Shown here one piece after another: positions 58,776 to 59,831 of a stretch of DNA of 59,831 nucleotides (its first letter is position 1; each line of letters opens with the position of its first letter). The notes under the pieces were generated by a model that saw nothing but the letters and a program-made list of their open reading frames with translations, did no database searches and had not been told where the DNA came from. Position numbers and translations under genes: made by a program. This DNA is from Halodurantibacterium flavum (GTDB lineage Bacteria > Pseudomonadota > Alphaproteobacteria > Rhodobacterales > Rhodobacteraceae): assembly GCF_042681825.1 (NCBI RefSeq), contig NZ_JBHUGH010000004.1, forward strand, positions 1 to 59,831, given 5' to 3'.

Positions 58776-59536
58776 TTGCTCAAGGATCTCTCAGGTGCGA
58801 CCTGAGCGACGGGCGGTGATGATCGAACACCTCTGACCATCAGTATCGACACTTGGTTCAACCCGCTGCAGGCCTCACCTGTCGGGCGCCGCTGGTTTCG
58901 TCACGCTGATCGACCCGCGACCGTTGTCCCTGGCCGACTGCATATCGGTTGCCATCGCGGGAGCGACTTGGCGACTTGGATAGTGTTGCAGTCGATTGTA
59001 GGCGATGGGTTCGTCGAGCCGCCCCCAATCCAGCCGCTTCATGAACATGGCCACCCCACCACATGACCTTCACCGGATCGCTCCAGCGCCCGTCGAGCGC
59101 CGGTAGCCGGGGTCAAGCTTCGGATGCGCTTCTGGCGGAGCGAGAAAGAGGCGGCCACGACGCGCGGGGACAGTGATCAACTGGGCTGGTCCCGCGTGGC
59201 GTGGAATCTGTCCCGGTCTCGGCGCTCTAGATTGCAGGACAATCTTTTGAAAGTGACGTGCGAATCGCATGGTTTGACGCGCACCATCATCGGTCGACTC
59301 GAGTCCATCCATCTGCGTCCATCCCAACTTCTGCGTGTTTTCCTTGACGGTATTCGCAACAAATATTGGATTTTTTGGGTCAGGTGCTCGGCGCAGGTCT
59401 TTCTGGGTTGACATTTGATCGTGTCAACATAACATTGCCCTACAATCTTTCGCAGGAGGAGGCGACGGACTTGTGATTGCGAGTGAAATGCTCAGCGAAG
59501 CGTATCAGACCGGAGGGGGGAGAATGCGTAGTCTAG
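58776..59536. other. Decayed DNA between GntR remnant and right IS copy
   Basis: Several overlapping open frames occur on both strands (for example 59124-59411 plus, 59070-59414 minus) but none has family-like features or a good ribosome-binding site. The translation RLDEPIAYNRLQHYPSRQVAP on the minus strand near 58960-59030 hints at a fragment of an unidentified gene. The stretch looks like a junction scarred by past insertions and deletions. Confidence 0.4.
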
Positions 59537-59831
59537 GCTCCAGACCCATTGATTTCAGGCGTTTGGCATGATTCAGGATCCGCAAGGAGACCTGATCGAT
59601 GAGCAATCTTTACTGGCTGAGCGATGCCCAGATGGAACGCCTGAAGCCGTTCTTTCCCAAGAGTCATGGCAAGCCCCGCGTCGATGATCGCCGCGTTCTC
59701 AGCGGCATAATCTTCATCAACCGCAATGGGTTGCGGTGGTGTGATGCGCCGAAGGAATACGGGCCCGCCAAGACCCTCTACAACCGTTGGAAGCGCTGGA
59801 GTGACAACGGGGTCTTCGCCCGGATCATGGT
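59537..59831 (+). mobile_element. IS5-family insertion sequence, partial copy (right edge)
   Basis: Mirror image of 1-295. It starts GCTCCAGACCCATTGATTTC directly after a CTAG (59533-59536). The transposase reads rightwards and is cut by the window edge. Together the two copies bracket the whole window in inverted orientation. Confidence 0.85.
59599..59831 (+). CDS. IS5-family transposase, N-terminal fragment
   Basis: Begins at ATG 59599 after AAGGAGACC and encodes the same 77 residues as the minus-strand copy at 1-233 (MSNLYWLSDAQMERLKPFFP...). The catalytic part is outside the window. Confidence 0.85.
   Translation, partial: MSNLYWLSDAQMERLKPFFPKSHGKPRVDDRRVLSGIIFINRNGLRWCDAPKEYGPAKTLYNRWKRWSDNGVFARIM

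Noticed and set aside
59070..59414. Overlapping frames on both strands (95 and 114 codons) before the right IS
   Set aside because: Neither has a good ribosome-binding site or recognisable motif, and the region looks decayed.

Overview
The window is high-GC DNA with alphaproteobacterial gene content. The ICE and conjugation proteins are of the kind found in Rhodobacterales (Paracoccus-like), rhizobia and sphingomonads. Most of it (about 0.66-44.8 kb) reads as an integrative and conjugative element of the ICEMlSym(R7A)-like family: small DUF proteins, a strawberry-notch-type methylase/helicase, a Toprim protein, a QseC/QseM/FseA-like excision switch, an RdfS-like excisionase, RepA/ParA, TraF peptidase, VirD2-type relaxase, VirD4 coupling protein and a complete trbBCDEJKLFGI set. 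The element's own integrase and att ends are not in the window. No tRNA, rRNA or CRISPR array was seen.

Layout. 1-295 and 59537-59831: identical, oppositely oriented partial copies of an IS5-family element, so the window is mirror-symmetric at its ends. 0.66-5.5 kb: small ICE accessory genes (DUF1281, DUF6878, DUF6915 and others), one with a G-run frameshift. 5.7-16.4 kb: the strawberry-notch gene, split by a 6.4-kb RIT-like transposon (three consecutive tyrosine recombinases, 171-bp inverted repeats). This transposon carries a TOTE-type primase-helicase as cargo. 16.4-21 kb: Toprim protein, DUF2493, membrane protein, DUF736 and a small gene, with recurrent long leader hairpins. 21.3-23.3 kb: predicted excision control (XRE regulator, DUF2285 antiactivator, two-frame activator with a CTC-TGA slip site, AlpA-like RDF). 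23.3-26.6 kb: RepA with DnaA boxes and three iterons inside its own coding sequence, ParA, DNA methyltransferase, RHH protein, DUF2840. 26.6-32.8 kb: mobilisation. 32.8-34.6 kb: VapBC and a SEC-C methyltransferase inserted between copG and trbB. 35.1-44.8 kb: trb mating-pair genes, DUF2274, then a convergent LysR gene.

45.9-58.1 kb is a catabolic cargo block: a complete branched-chain-type (Liv) ABC importer, aldehyde dehydrogenase, PhzS-like flavin monooxygenase, MarR regulator and a three-component Rieske oxygenase system (oxygenase, SDR dehydrogenase, Rieske ferredoxin, FAD reductase). It looks like uptake and oxidative demethylation or hydroxylation of an unidentified aromatic or heterocyclic substrate. 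A GntR remnant and decayed DNA follow up to the right IS copy.

The main points of interest are: (i) the RIT-like element with a TOTE cargo, whose terminal repeats carry overlapping start codons on both strands and whose left end alone keeps a near-perfect palindromic core; (ii) a plasmid-type origin inside the ICE rep gene; (iii) a candidate +1 frameshift control of excision; (iv) repeated structured leaders ahead of ICE genes. All functional statements come from reading the sequence and knowledge of the families; no database search was run.
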